Shown here: positions 34,116 to 44,500 of the stretch, one piece after another
Layout: each line of letters starts with the position of its first letter
Position numbering within the stretch: position 1 is the stretch's first letter
The notes under the pieces: model-generated
Database searches by the model: none
Seen by the model: only the letters and a program-made list of their open reading frames with translations
Told to the model about the DNA's origin: nothing
Source: Symsagittifera roscoffensis
Taxonomy: Eukaryota > Xenacoelomorpha > Acoela > Convolutidae
Length of the DNA stretch: 64,000 nt
NCBI RefSeq assembly: GCF_963678635.1
Contig: NC_087068.1
Location: 58,203,896-58,267,895 of the forward strand
Reading direction: 5' to 3'
Position numbers and translations under genes: made by a program

Positions 34116-35826
34116 CAAGTATCAATGCAGCCGTCTGACTCATCTTTGTACGACTTCGGCTTTTTCAGTGTCCTTCTTGACCTCTCTCCTCTCTCGGTTG
34201 ACTTCGAGAGCTTAGTGATGAATGTATCGAGAGATCTATTCAGAGGCTCAAACATCGAGGCATACATCGTTGTGTCCTGTGAGACCGTAGTCAGATCTGG
34301 CAATGAACTGACTTGTGGCACAGTTGGCAACCTTGTCTCCGGAGTAGCATCTGCCTACGGCTGGACCGGATTCGTCCAGCCAAGCCTTGACGGGGCTGCC
34401 CTTGGCCGCGCCCTATTCCTAGATTCGTAGTTCGTTCTCGAACTATGCTGGGCCCTGGCATAGCCGCCTGCACCATCTCCATCATTCGCCTGGCTTGAGT
34501 GCTCCCTTGGGTTGGAACGCTCCTCCCGTCTGCTCCCATTTAAGTTCTCGTCAAGTTTCCGCTTCAAAAGGTCAGATTTGGCATCTAACCTTTTTTCCAG
34601 GCTGTCATCGCATCAATGTAGGTATTATCAGGATCGTTCAACAATCGCTCGATCTCTCTTGTCATCCTAGCCTCTTTTTCTTCTGACTCCTTGTTTGCCT
34701 GTGCCAAGCTCTCCGCCAGGCATTGATCGGTGTTGCGAATCAATTGAGCCTGATCAATCCTCGCCTGCGACCTCACGTGCGTTAGTTCATCTCTCAAGTT
34801 CTTTTGACCCTGGTGAGCTCTCTCGTCAACTTGATCTATCCTCTTAGTCATGTCCCGTCTCAGTTCATCCAGACCATTCATTACGCCAGCGAACCTGTCA
34901 CTTATATCGCCAGTTGCCCCCAATGGCGGGGTTAGCCCCAGAGAAGATGAGGACAACTGCGGCTGCAGCCTGGTACTTGATGACGCACCGCCTTTTTGCT
35001 TGCTCATCGACGTCATCAATCTGTCAAACGTTGATGATGCTCCAATCGTTATCCCATCTGACATGGGCCTTGTCGGCGAGGCGGACGACGCCTTCCTGCT
35101 CATGTCGTTCCTTGGGCACGGTGTGAAGTTCACATCCGGATGGGTTATTTCCGGATGGTCATAACTGGAGGATAGACCTTCGGCTTGTAGTGACGCCATG
35201 CGCTCATCGTACAAAGACTTCCAACTCTTCTTTGCCTTCGAAAACGTTTGCTCCTCACTCGGACTCATCCTCGACATCATCGCGTTGTTGCTCTGCTTGG
35301 CCAGAGATGAGTGTGTACTTGTCGGATGTGAAGGTTTTTTTCTCCACCTATAACTCTTAGTCTCCGATTTGGACATTCCCCTGTACAGCACTTCCTCCCG
35401 AGGCCCGACCTCGGAACGCTCCCAGGTCTCCTCTGTCCTCTCAACTTCCTCCCGTTCGAGGTCCTCGTCTGGCTCAAGGTCGGGTCGAATGAGCGTTCGT
35501 TCCCCTTCGTTAAAGCGGTCCACCAGCGTCCCGCTCGCCGGTCCGGCCTCGACGCTTCGCCCTTGATTACTATCGAGGTACTTCTCGCTTCTTAGTTTCA
35601 TTCCGCTCACTGAAAGATCAGCTTGACCTTTATTTGGTTCGTTGTCAGTAAAAACGTCGGAAGCGCTGCTTAATGAAGATTGGCTACGCCTAGTTCTAAA
35701 CTTTCGTGTGCTTCCCTTGCTCAGCCTGAGAATCTTAGTAGACATTCCTAGCGAGTCTCTGCGCTGCATCTTTTGTAATAAATAACAATATTCGTACAAT
35801 CTAATGCCGATATACACGTACCGCAA
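34116..35826 (-). pseudogene. gag: Gag N-terminal region
   Basis: Starts in a 413-codon frame at 35,826, mostly Ser/Arg/Glu-rich and disordered, with a coiled coil near the end (KRIDQVDERAHQGQKNLRDE, EKEARMTREIERLL). An A6-tract frame change at about 34,610 leads to an Arg/Pro-rich stretch, and another at about 34,350 to ERGERSRRTLKKPKSYKDES before the capsid part. The start codon could also be one of the later Met residues (35,771 or 35,745). Confidence 0.6.
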
Positions 35827-36224
35827 TTAAGTTCAGGTTAATTCGCTTAACACTATCTACTCAATCTCGTGAATATCAAAAATGTCTCTTAGCTTTCTCA
35901 ATGACAATATTAGTGACTCATCTAAAGTTACACACAGGGCCTACTCAGGATTGATATAGTGCTAACCCAACCCCGTTGTATAGTATAACATTATCACAAA
36001 ATTTTCACAAGATATAATCAATACGCAAAACACAATTGATAACCAGATAAGAATGTCCTATAGGTGACAGCGACCTTTCGTCAGTATCAATTTACAGCCA
36101 CTCTCCTATTAAATCACTGCTTTGTTAAAATCAAACAACCTTTTGTAAAAAAAAAGCAGTGATGATTCAGGAATATATAAATAAAACTTAGTCTTAAAGA
36201 AAAAGACTTCCCTCAATCGGAACA

Positions 36225-36545
36225 CTCCAAAAGAAGGAAGCCCAGGACAATGCCTTCTCAAGTGAGTGTGTATTGGCCTAATACACTCACCGAGGTCTTC
36301 TTTTAGGTGCCCTGCGATTGCCCGAGCTGTCCTACTGAGTAGCTCAAGGCAACCTCTGTTCGAAAATTTCTAAAGTCTATGAAAAAGCTCCCCCACACCC
36401 GGAACGCTCCAAGTGCACGAGAGCAGGGAACAACTTTTCTTCTCAGGTGAGTGTGTATCTGCCTAATACACTCACCGAGGTCTTCTTTTTTTGTTCCCGG
36501 ATTGCCCGAACTTTCCTTTTAAGTAGCTCAAGGCAACCACACAAC
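36225..36545. repeat. 190-bp tandem duplication with foldback arm
   Basis: Two copies: gagtgtgtattggcctaata, then cactcaccgaggtcttcttt and gtagctcaaggcaacc at about 36,265-36,352 and again at 36,447-36,537. Each contains gtgagtgt and its near-complement acactcac around ggcc or tgcc, able to form a hairpin of about 11 bp. Copies differ by roughly 10 percent by eye. Confidence 0.75.
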
Positions 36546-36711
36546 CAAAATCACAATAAAAAAAAATTTGGTTCGGGTACTTCTGATACACCCGATTTAG
36601 AATCCAAAGTTGATCACAAATTTCCGAGTTAAATGGGCTCCTATGATCCTAATTAAATGAATACTTTCCGTTTCCCAAATTGCCACAGAAGGTTTCCTCA
36701 AGTTTCTAACA

Positions 36712-37260
36712 AGGAGGGTTGTTAAGAGGTTTAAGTCACTCCGGAGGGTTACCTCGGAGGGTTGTTAAGACACTTAGCCTACTTCGGAGGGTTACCTCGG
36801 AGGGTACCTTAGCCACCCAAGTGACTTCGGAGGGTTCCTCTTCACTCACTAAGGAGGGTCAATAAGAGGCTTAATATGCTCCGGAGGGTTACCTCGGAGG
36901 GTGCTTCCAAAATTTTCAAATTTTTAATCTCACTTAGAAGGGTCTTCCACTAGCTTCAAAAAGCGTCAAAACAAGCAACAAGCTCTATGGGGGTGTTGTT
37001 TCAACTTCTTCGAAGGGTCTCGGGGAAAATTTCCACTAAGGAGGGTTGCTAAAGGGCTTAAGTCACTCCGGAGGTTTGCTCCGGAGGGTTCCGCAAAAAT
37101 CAAGAAAACGGGTTATTCTACCGCAGTAAAGCCTTCGAAAGCGGTCTATCTGACTTAAAACTAGGTTGGCTGACACGGTCAACCTTCCCAGTAGGATAAA
37201 AAGATGATTTTATAAAATTTTATGCCGCTCGGAGGGTTCCCTGCGATTTGGACCCTCCGA
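36712..37260. repeat. GGAGGGTT minisatellite in the LTR element leader
   Basis: The string cggagggtt or aggagggt occurs about 15 times with irregular spacing (for example cactccggagggttacctcg and gaagagggttg-like variants), and sparser copies continue to about 37,650. On the sense (minus) strand of the element it is AACCCTCCG, so an RNA leader would be C-rich. The G-rich + strand could form G-quadruplexes. Confidence 0.75.
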
Positions 37261-38827
37261 ACCAACAAATTCTAAAAAAAATTTCTTTTCCGAAATTATC
37301 AACCCCAAAAACGGTTGCGATCCGGAAAAGTGGTCAAAAATGTCGACTTATGGTACCACAATTCTCCCGATCAGATGGCTAGTCACTGAGAAGTCGCCAA
37401 AAACGCGTTCGTCAAAATGGCCTTTTCTCACCTCCTATATAGGTTCTGAAAGAATTTTTCCGCAATTCCGGTTGAAAGTGCCTAAAAATAAATGAAACGA
37501 GCGTAGCAGCCCCGTACGGCACTGGAACAATGCAAAAAACCGGACCAAAATTGGTTTGAAGACAAAGATTTGGCCAATAACTATCAAATTTGGACCCTCC
37601 GATTCCTTCCTTTTCCAATCTCTAAGTCGTTAGCTCTGTCCACGGAGCTAGTCGGAGGGTTACCCAAAATTTTCTCTAATAACCCAGCACGTTATGCTAG
37701 CACGCTCCCAACGCAAAAAATTTTATTGCTCTGACTCTAAAAACCCAAAAACTCGATCCCCAAAACAGATTGATAAAATTCAGAAAATTATCAAAATTTT
37801 GATCGAAAATTTTTTTTTCTAACTTCTACTGAGTCTTTTCTCACGCGGGTTCTTTAGTCAGGGGGATCAAGTTACATAGCTACTCCCTATATAAAAGCCT
37901 TTTGCTGTTCGGAAAAGCTCGGATATCCAAAAAGTTGGGGGTCTATAGTTTGTCGAAAATATGTAATTTTCGACGATATTTGGGTGTTTCTTGGGTCTAA
38001 ATAGGGGCTAGTAATATATCATAAGAAAAATAATCTATTAATAGTCGTTAATGAATGTTACTATACCCTCCTTTGCACCAAAATACCCGAATTAAGACCT
38101 TAACTCGGAAAGTTGCAATCGATGGATGGTACAATCGGACCGCGCCAATTGTGCACCCCACCACTTAATCTTTAATGAAATAGTACCCGAACGATACTAA
38201 AATTGTTTCAACGACAACCAACAGTCGTTTTGGATGTTGTTCTTGATGTCCCTGTTGAGTGTGGAACACGTCGGTTAGCTTGCCACTCTATCCTCCGGCC
38301 ACCGGCAAAATCACCCTTAAACACACAAATTACACAAACCTTCACCAAAACACACAATTTTTCTATCAGAAATGATATAAATCAATCTGAAACAACAACA
38401 AATAGGAAGGTCAGATCATATCTCGTCCGGAAATAACATAAAAAATGTCACTTTATGTTTTTTACTGTTTTTGGTCTTTTTTGAATTTTTTTTACTGTTT
38501 TTTGCACTTTTTTATTTTCAAATAAAATTGTTTTTGGCTTTTTCTTGCTTATACACTATTTTTGTTTGGTTTTACGATTTTTTTTTAATTGTTTTTGGTT
38601 CTGGGACCTTGGGACAGGCTGGCTCTATATTTCCCACCTAACCCTCCGGCCCCCGGAATTTTCGATCTTAACTAAATTAAAAAAACTGAATAGTACTAGG
38701 CGGAGGGTACGCACCTTCCCCCCAGTACAATAAATGTCATTAAGGCCTCTAACTCGGGCTTACGCCCGGAGCGGTGGGTTCGTCGCTGAAACGCTTGCTG
38801 ATCATGATGGTCTTATGTCTTTGACAG

Positions 38828-38845
38828 GCCCACCCAGGAGCGCCA
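38828..38845 (-). other. Primer-binding site, tRNA-Asn type
   Basis: The + strand reads gcccacccaggagcgcca, which is the shape of a tRNA 3' end with CCA. From memory of animal tRNA-Asn(GUU) acceptor and T-arm sequence, it fits all 18 positions. It lies 12 bp inside the 5' LTR, the normal place for priming minus-strand DNA. Confidence 0.75.
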
Positions 38846-38857
38846 TAAAAACGTCTA

Positions 38858-39736
38858 TGTAACATTCGCCCAAATACTACACAGCGACGGGGCGTAGAAA
38901 AAGTACCTATTAACAAATGGCAGTCGTCAGTTATCTTAATCCTACTCGTTTTTCACCGTCTCGACTTTGCCAGTTGATTTTCTGGTCTGTCTAGGGCTAA
39001 GTAAAAATTTACTATTTTTAGGCCATCAGCCAAACGACTTTTGATCAGCTTTCGTTTACATGCGAACACAACCACATAGCTGGGTCTCGGATCCTCAGAA
39101 TACGTGATTGCTATTAAAAACACGGCTCGAACACCTTGTTTGATATGTTTTTGTGTGACAGTTCAATATTAAATCCATTGGAGATGGATTGACCCTTTCC
39201 TCTTTCTAGCTACTCATATTCTAAAATATCAAATTATACCGGTGTTAATTCAAAGTTCTATGGCATCCGAGTAGCTACAAAGTCAGTTTTATATAGTCTT
39301 TTCACATACAATAGTCTCTGGGGGCCAAGCCTCCGCTCCCGTGTTCTTCTCGAGATAACGCTGTTATCTCTCCCGATTTGTGGCACGGGAGGGTTCCGTG
39401 GAACATTCCTTCCCCACTGAAGCTTCCTTCTCCACTAATTTCTACAGCTAAGGTTCTTATCGTGTGTTATTGCCACGATAAGAGGCTACGTTTCTCTCGT
39501 TCTTTTGTGCGACTGTTTTCTGCTATATATGTCGTGGTTGTGTTTTTTCGTCCTTTTCAGTCAAAATGGCCGTCTTTTTGTATTTCTCAGACATACTGGC
39601 CCGTCAATCGAAATTTTAAAAATTTTCGGAACATCTAGACCCTCCATCGCATCACTTTTTTTGTTACTAAGGCCTTTAGTCATCAATTTCTGTCCCGCCG
39701 GAAGGTTGCGCTGTGCCAATCTGGCAGAATGGCACA
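38858..39736 (-). repeat. 5' LTR (right)
   Basis: 879 bp direct copy of 17,834-18,715, same TGTAACATTCG and GAATGGCACA ends. Transcription from this LTR would run leftward through the PBS into Gag. A TATA-like tatatag motif lies in both LTRs (18,266; 39,292). Confidence 0.92.
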
Positions 39737-39850
39737 CATATGCGACATGAAATGCCTCCTTTTCGGTGGTGTTGTTTGCAAATATGGCAATGCGTTTGAT
39801 CAGCATTAATTCGGCAGTGAGGAGGGTACTTTTATGTAGAATGTATACAG

Positions 39851-40690
39851 GTTAGCTGAGCGAGCAAAAACTGATAATATTTTTTTTGATCATAAAAGGA
39901 AACGTGAATACAAACTTCACAAAGCAAAGTAGCACTTAAATTCAAATTTAGATTGGGGAAAACAATTCGGATCCTTCAAAAATTTTGTATATAAGGCGTA
40001 ACAAAGAATTATTTAGAGCAACAACTTTTCTTGAACGAAGTGATTATTTGCAAAGATGATGGATTTGTGGATAATAAGCACATTTGGTTTAAGCTTACAA
40101 ATTATTGAACTTATTAAAAATCTCCAATCAATAGCAAAGTCTGAATCCGTATATGAGTTACCATTAAAGCCGGCTACTATGGTAACACTGTTCAGTTTCT
40201 GCGAGGGGTAGCGCGAGATAGTAGCGCCACTAGTCGGCTAGTTTTGCACCACCGTACGAGTGAACCGTGGCTCCGACATCTTAAGTGCTGCACTGCTTGG
40301 TTCTTGAGGTTCCTATTAACAGTTTCTTGGTCCACTTCAGTAGCCACTTCGGCCTGTACTTCGATACGGACATTTTCTAATCAGGGTAAAAAAGACGAAA
40401 ACAAGATTAGAGGGGGAGTGTCGCGTTTTGATTGTCTGTAAAATCCCATTCCGGGCCTTCTTTTTACAAGCGTACCATTACCGTCATATCACATGAAACT
40501 ACATAATACGTTTATCATAACAATTAGGCTAGAAGAGGTTTGACACAATAAATCAATCACTCAAGAATCCGATTTATTTCCCCATTTTAAGCGTTAATTT
40601 TAGTGCTTGTATATTTTCAAAGACAGTATTCACATTTCCTTCTATGATAATAACATTTTCCTTTATGCTCGCTGGGCTAAAATTCATATA
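39851..40690. other. Core of the inverted-repeat element, noncoding
   Basis: 840 bp. No gene supported; a 65-codon frame at 40,244 has no features. The middle (40,190-40,380) is less AT-rich than its surroundings. Confidence 0.5.
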
Positions 40691-40951
40691 TTCTTCATAA
40701 ATTTACCCTCTTTGCTGCCAAATTATGGCTGATCAAACGCATTGCCATATTTCCAAACGCCACCTCGGAAAAGGAGGCAGTCGGTGTGTCATTTGCAAAG
40801 CATACATCCACAACTTTTATTAGGATGGGTCCTACTGCATACAATGAACCACCGAAAACTTTTCAAAAGGGTCTAACTCCATCGACAGACCACAAGTCAC
40901 AGCCATCACAACTGAAGAAGAAACATCACCGGCAACACCCTAAACAAAAGT

Positions 40952-40957
40952 GCTGCC
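40952..40957. other. Target site duplication of the Polinton, left
   Basis: GCTGCC directly before the left terminus. An identical copy follows the right terminus at 57,981-57,986. Six base pairs is the duplication length known for Polinton/Maverick insertion. Confidence 0.9.
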
Positions 40958-41318
40958 AGTAGTAGGAGGGTGAGGGAGAGTGGGGGGGGGGCGAGGTGGC
41001 TGACCCCCATGTATTAATATAGGCTATAGAGTATCCGGTCAGCCACCTATGTATTAAGATTGGGTATAGAGTCTACAATGTATTAAGATAGGGAATACCG
41101 ATGGTAAGGTTTTATGGTTTGTGTGATGGTAAGATAATGGTAAGAAAAACGTTATTTTTGGGTTTTTGTCTAATTTTTTCACAAAAATCTGGGCGCGCGT
41201 TACCTAATTGGGAACAATTAATTGTTAATTACGTGTAGAATTAAGATTATGTATTTAGTTTTTTTGGTGCATGGTGAGTCAATGGTAAGAGTTTTTGTGC
41301 AAAAACTTGGTATTTTTA
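40958..41318. repeat. Polinton terminal inverted repeat, left
   Basis: Begins agtagtaggagggtgaggga, includes a G10 run, then three spaced copies of atgtattaa(g/t)at-type boxes with gggtatagagtct, and the block ggtaaggttttatggtttgtg. Matches the reverse complement of 57,614-57,980 with about 10 percent differences by eye; homology fades at tatttttat. Confidence 0.92.
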
Positions 41319-41594
41319 TCAAAAAAATTTTTTCGAAAAAATTCAAAACACGATAAGATTTTGTTTAATTTGATCGAATAAAAATTTATTAGATAATTTT
41401 ACTTTCTACCTATCTGAATCTATTCTGATTCTACAGAAACATCGAAAAAAAAAACAAGTTTTTTGAGAAAAAAAGTTTAAATTACAAAGAAAGTATATAA
41501 ATCACTGCTTCGTATAATCATTTAACGACAAGTTTACAGTTAGTTGAATTGGTTACATCAATACTGAATTGAATGCTATTTCACCATCAGTTTT

Positions 41595-44500
41595 TTACAA
41601 GTTCAAAGGTTTTGTGTTTATTCCATCATCCTGAACTTGTCTTTTAGGGTAAAAGTAGCTCAATCCCTTCTTTGTTTGCTCGTATGTAGCAACCATATGA
41701 TTAATGGTTCTAAATCCTCTGTTTGTTGAAGTCAAGTTGATTGCTTCGTCGAGTACTTTTCTGTATTTTTCCATAGGTCCATCACCGGATTCCTCTAGAA
41801 TTCTTTTATTCAATCCTTTGCTGCTAAACTTCATTTTGTCTGATTTGTTGTCATAGCAACAATAAGTCTTGCTGCATAAACATAGCATCTCCGTACACCT
41901 AAATTCTTCTTTGAACAGACCAGGCTCTCGTTTATCGTGCTTCATGTGAACACTACAACATGTTCGTGGAAAAAAGTTTGTTTTTGAATCTGCTCTGAAT
42001 GAATCTCTGCAATCTTTTTCTCTCAATTTTTCCCAGTCACCTTTTTTCTCCGGACGAATACAATCATACAAATTTTCCTCAGCAAGAGCTAAATACAGCG
42101 AGTCCGTGTCCATTTCTAATTCCTCGAACTTATTTACATAACAAAATTTGTCAAAAAAATTGTAGTAAAGCTCAAGTATTCTCAGCTTTGCATACTGCAG
42201 AATGAAAAATCCGACTATTATGGGTTCTTTGTGCTCAATTGTTGACTTTAGTAACTCAATCTTGTACAAGTATTTCTGAACAGTGTTCAATCGTTTGAAG
42301 AGAGGTTCATTAATTGCTTTGTGTGTTTTCTCATCATTCAAATACTTTGTGATCGTATGTCTCGATCTGTCCATTATCTGGTAACCGCAGGATGAATTAC
42401 ATAAAAGCTTCATAGTATCTTCAACAACACCGGACAAAGGGTTCTCATCTCCTTCCCTTCTAGCATCAACAACCGACTGAACAAACTTGTTGAAGCATTT
42501 TCGAGGGAGATACTGTACAAAGCGGTCCCTCAGTATTCTCATTAGTCATAAATGACCATCACTGAGAGTTAGTTTCACCAAGATGCACTATTCTTAGAGG
42601 GTAACAAGTTGCCTAGCTACCCACCTTACGAATCCGAGCTTTTTAAAATCACCGGGTATTAACCCTTCCTAAGATTACATCATAGGATCCACAGTGCTAA
42701 AAGCATTGTGGCGGTTACCATTCATGGCAACTTCGGGAAAGCCCATTTTCCACAAATAGCTTTCTCAACATCAGGGGATCTGTAGAACACAGTCCCCCAT
42801 TTCTGGTCTCCACTAACACAGAAAGTTGTACCAAAAGTCGACTCTATCCGAAGACATGTGAGACAACAAATGGTACTTGGTCTGGTGGCTTTCAAGACCG
42901 GATCCAGACAGGGGCAAGCGCAATACAAAAATGTCGAGTGACCCCCAAGGCTTGCGTTTGCCGAAGCAAGGCTCCCCAAGGTTCGCACTTACGTCTTTGA
43001 GCACTGGGCAATGCGGCGTGTGACGTTAGTGTGACACCTCCTCGAGTGGTGTAGTCCTTTGCGGTGGGGTCCGCAGTAATCGGATCTACCCCGGTGTATC
43101 CTGGGGATTTGGTCTGAGCTTTTGGGCTGTCGGGCAGGTATTTGTACATCCTATTGCCTGCACGATGTATTGGATCACGTGCTTCCAATATATCACCGAC
43201 AGTTCATCAAACGAGGCCGACTGAACAAACTGAACAAACTTGTTGAAGCATTTTCGAGGGAGATACTGTACAAAGCGGTAAACTTTTGTACACTGTAAGC
43301 CAAGTTCCATGTAGAAATTGAAAAGAGGAGTAATGATGGAACCATTTTCTAGTTTGGAACTAGATATTAGCATACGCTGGGGATGCTTCAGAAGATCATT
43401 TTCAATGGCATAATTTTGCATATAATCCCCAATGTCATTTCTTCCAACATCAGTGTTTTTAAAAATTGGAGGAAAATTAGAAAATTTTGCTTTCAGTTCG
43501 TCTGGAACAACTAAGTCGCACTGAATATAGCCATAAAGAGATCCATCTCTTATTTTTTCCAATAAAGAATCAGTAGAGAGAGGTCTTTTGTAGGAAAAGT
43601 TGGATCGGATATGATTCTATATTTTTTCGTTCGTTTTGAAGTTTTGCCACCACTCACGTTCCCACATCTCTTCGATTTTGTATCCTTTTTCGCGAATATA
43701 ATCACGTCTCAAGTCATCCATCTCTCTCCTTTTGCTCTCTCTCTCATTATCTTCATCGCTAAGTGAGGGACGATTCTCCTGGCAAGGACAAAAATGGTAA
43801 TAGCATCCCATTGCTTCAAACACTGTTTTGCAGTGATTGCAATATCCATCAACATTGAAACAGTCAATTTTCTTTTGATTTCCAGATGTGTGGAAGCTCT
43901 CAATTCTACATTCTGGTATGGTTTCTTGGTAGTAAGACATGACCATGTTCTCAAAATTGCGAGATCGGTTATGTCTAGCTTTGAATTTTTGCATATCGGA
44001 ATCAAACTCCCATCTTGTGTACAATCCTGTTGGCTTGTTTTGACACATTGAATAGGGATAGAGCTGATTTGCAGACATTTGATGAATCCCGGATAAAGGT
44101 TTCAACCACAACAGCTTTTCGAGTAAACACAATTGATGGTCCACCCGTCATATCCTCACTAATTTTCGCGCAAAACTCTATCACTTTCGCAAAATGGGTA
44201 GATTTCTTCTTGGTTGATTTGTGCAGACAATATTTTAACAGATTTGGAAGAGAACATATAAGTTTTAACATATCAATTGCTTTCTGATGATAAAACTGAA
44301 CCATTTTTTTGTTTTGCTTCAAGGGTTGGAACAACATCTTTGTTGTTGTACCACTGCAAAAAATCTTTAAATGTAGTCATTCCATGTTTCTGCCAAATCT
44401 CCTGTAAATATTTGTAATTATCCCATCCAGATGCAGGTACTGACCTGATTTGAAGTTTCTTTAGTGCTTGCTGCTCATCAAGTCCACTTGACTTCAGGTT

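Larger units (their letters stand above)
35827..38827. other. 3 kb leader of the LTR element
   Basis: Between PBS and Gag; unusually long. No credible gene: the few 60-77 codon frames lack any feature. It holds a 190-bp duplication with a hairpin (36,220-36,545), a GGAGGGTT-rich minisatellite (36,700-37,260) and poly-T/A tracts. A leader of this length may carry packaging and dimer signals. Confidence 0.6.
17834..39736 (-). mobile_element. 21.9 kb Ty3/gypsy-type LTR retrotransposon, RT deleted, with extra long ORF
   Basis: Two direct repeats of about 880 bp bound the element. Internal order on the minus strand is PBS, leader, Gag, protease, (RT/RNase H missing), integrase, macrodomain-like C-terminus, second giant ORF, purine-rich tract. 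Protease before integrase, the CCHC-type Gag and the GPY/F-like integrase tail fit Ty3/gypsy. It is about three to four times the length of a usual gypsy element. Frames are interrupted throughout; several breaks lie in homopolymers (T6 near 24,970, A6 near 34,610), so some may be assembly errors. Only CAT is shared by the two flanks, so the target duplication is unclear. Confidence 0.9.
17815..40811. mobile_element. Small inverted-repeat element split by the LTR retrotransposon
   Basis: Joining 17,815-17,833 to 39,737-39,850 gives an arm (gtggatgtatgctttt, cctccttttc, atatggcaatgcgtttgatc) whose inverted copy lies at 40,691-40,811 (gatcaaacgcattgccatat, gaaaaggagg, aaagcatacatccac). Arms are about 120-130 bp, diverged. 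Without the LTR element the whole would be about 1.1 kb with no coding frame: a MITE-like or foldback structure. Target duplication not identified. Confidence 0.55.

Noticed and set aside
42527-43216. 5S rRNA or spliced-leader gene cluster
   Set aside because: GC-richer and nematode-like in feel, but no 5S internal promoter boxes and no spliced-leader sequence were found.
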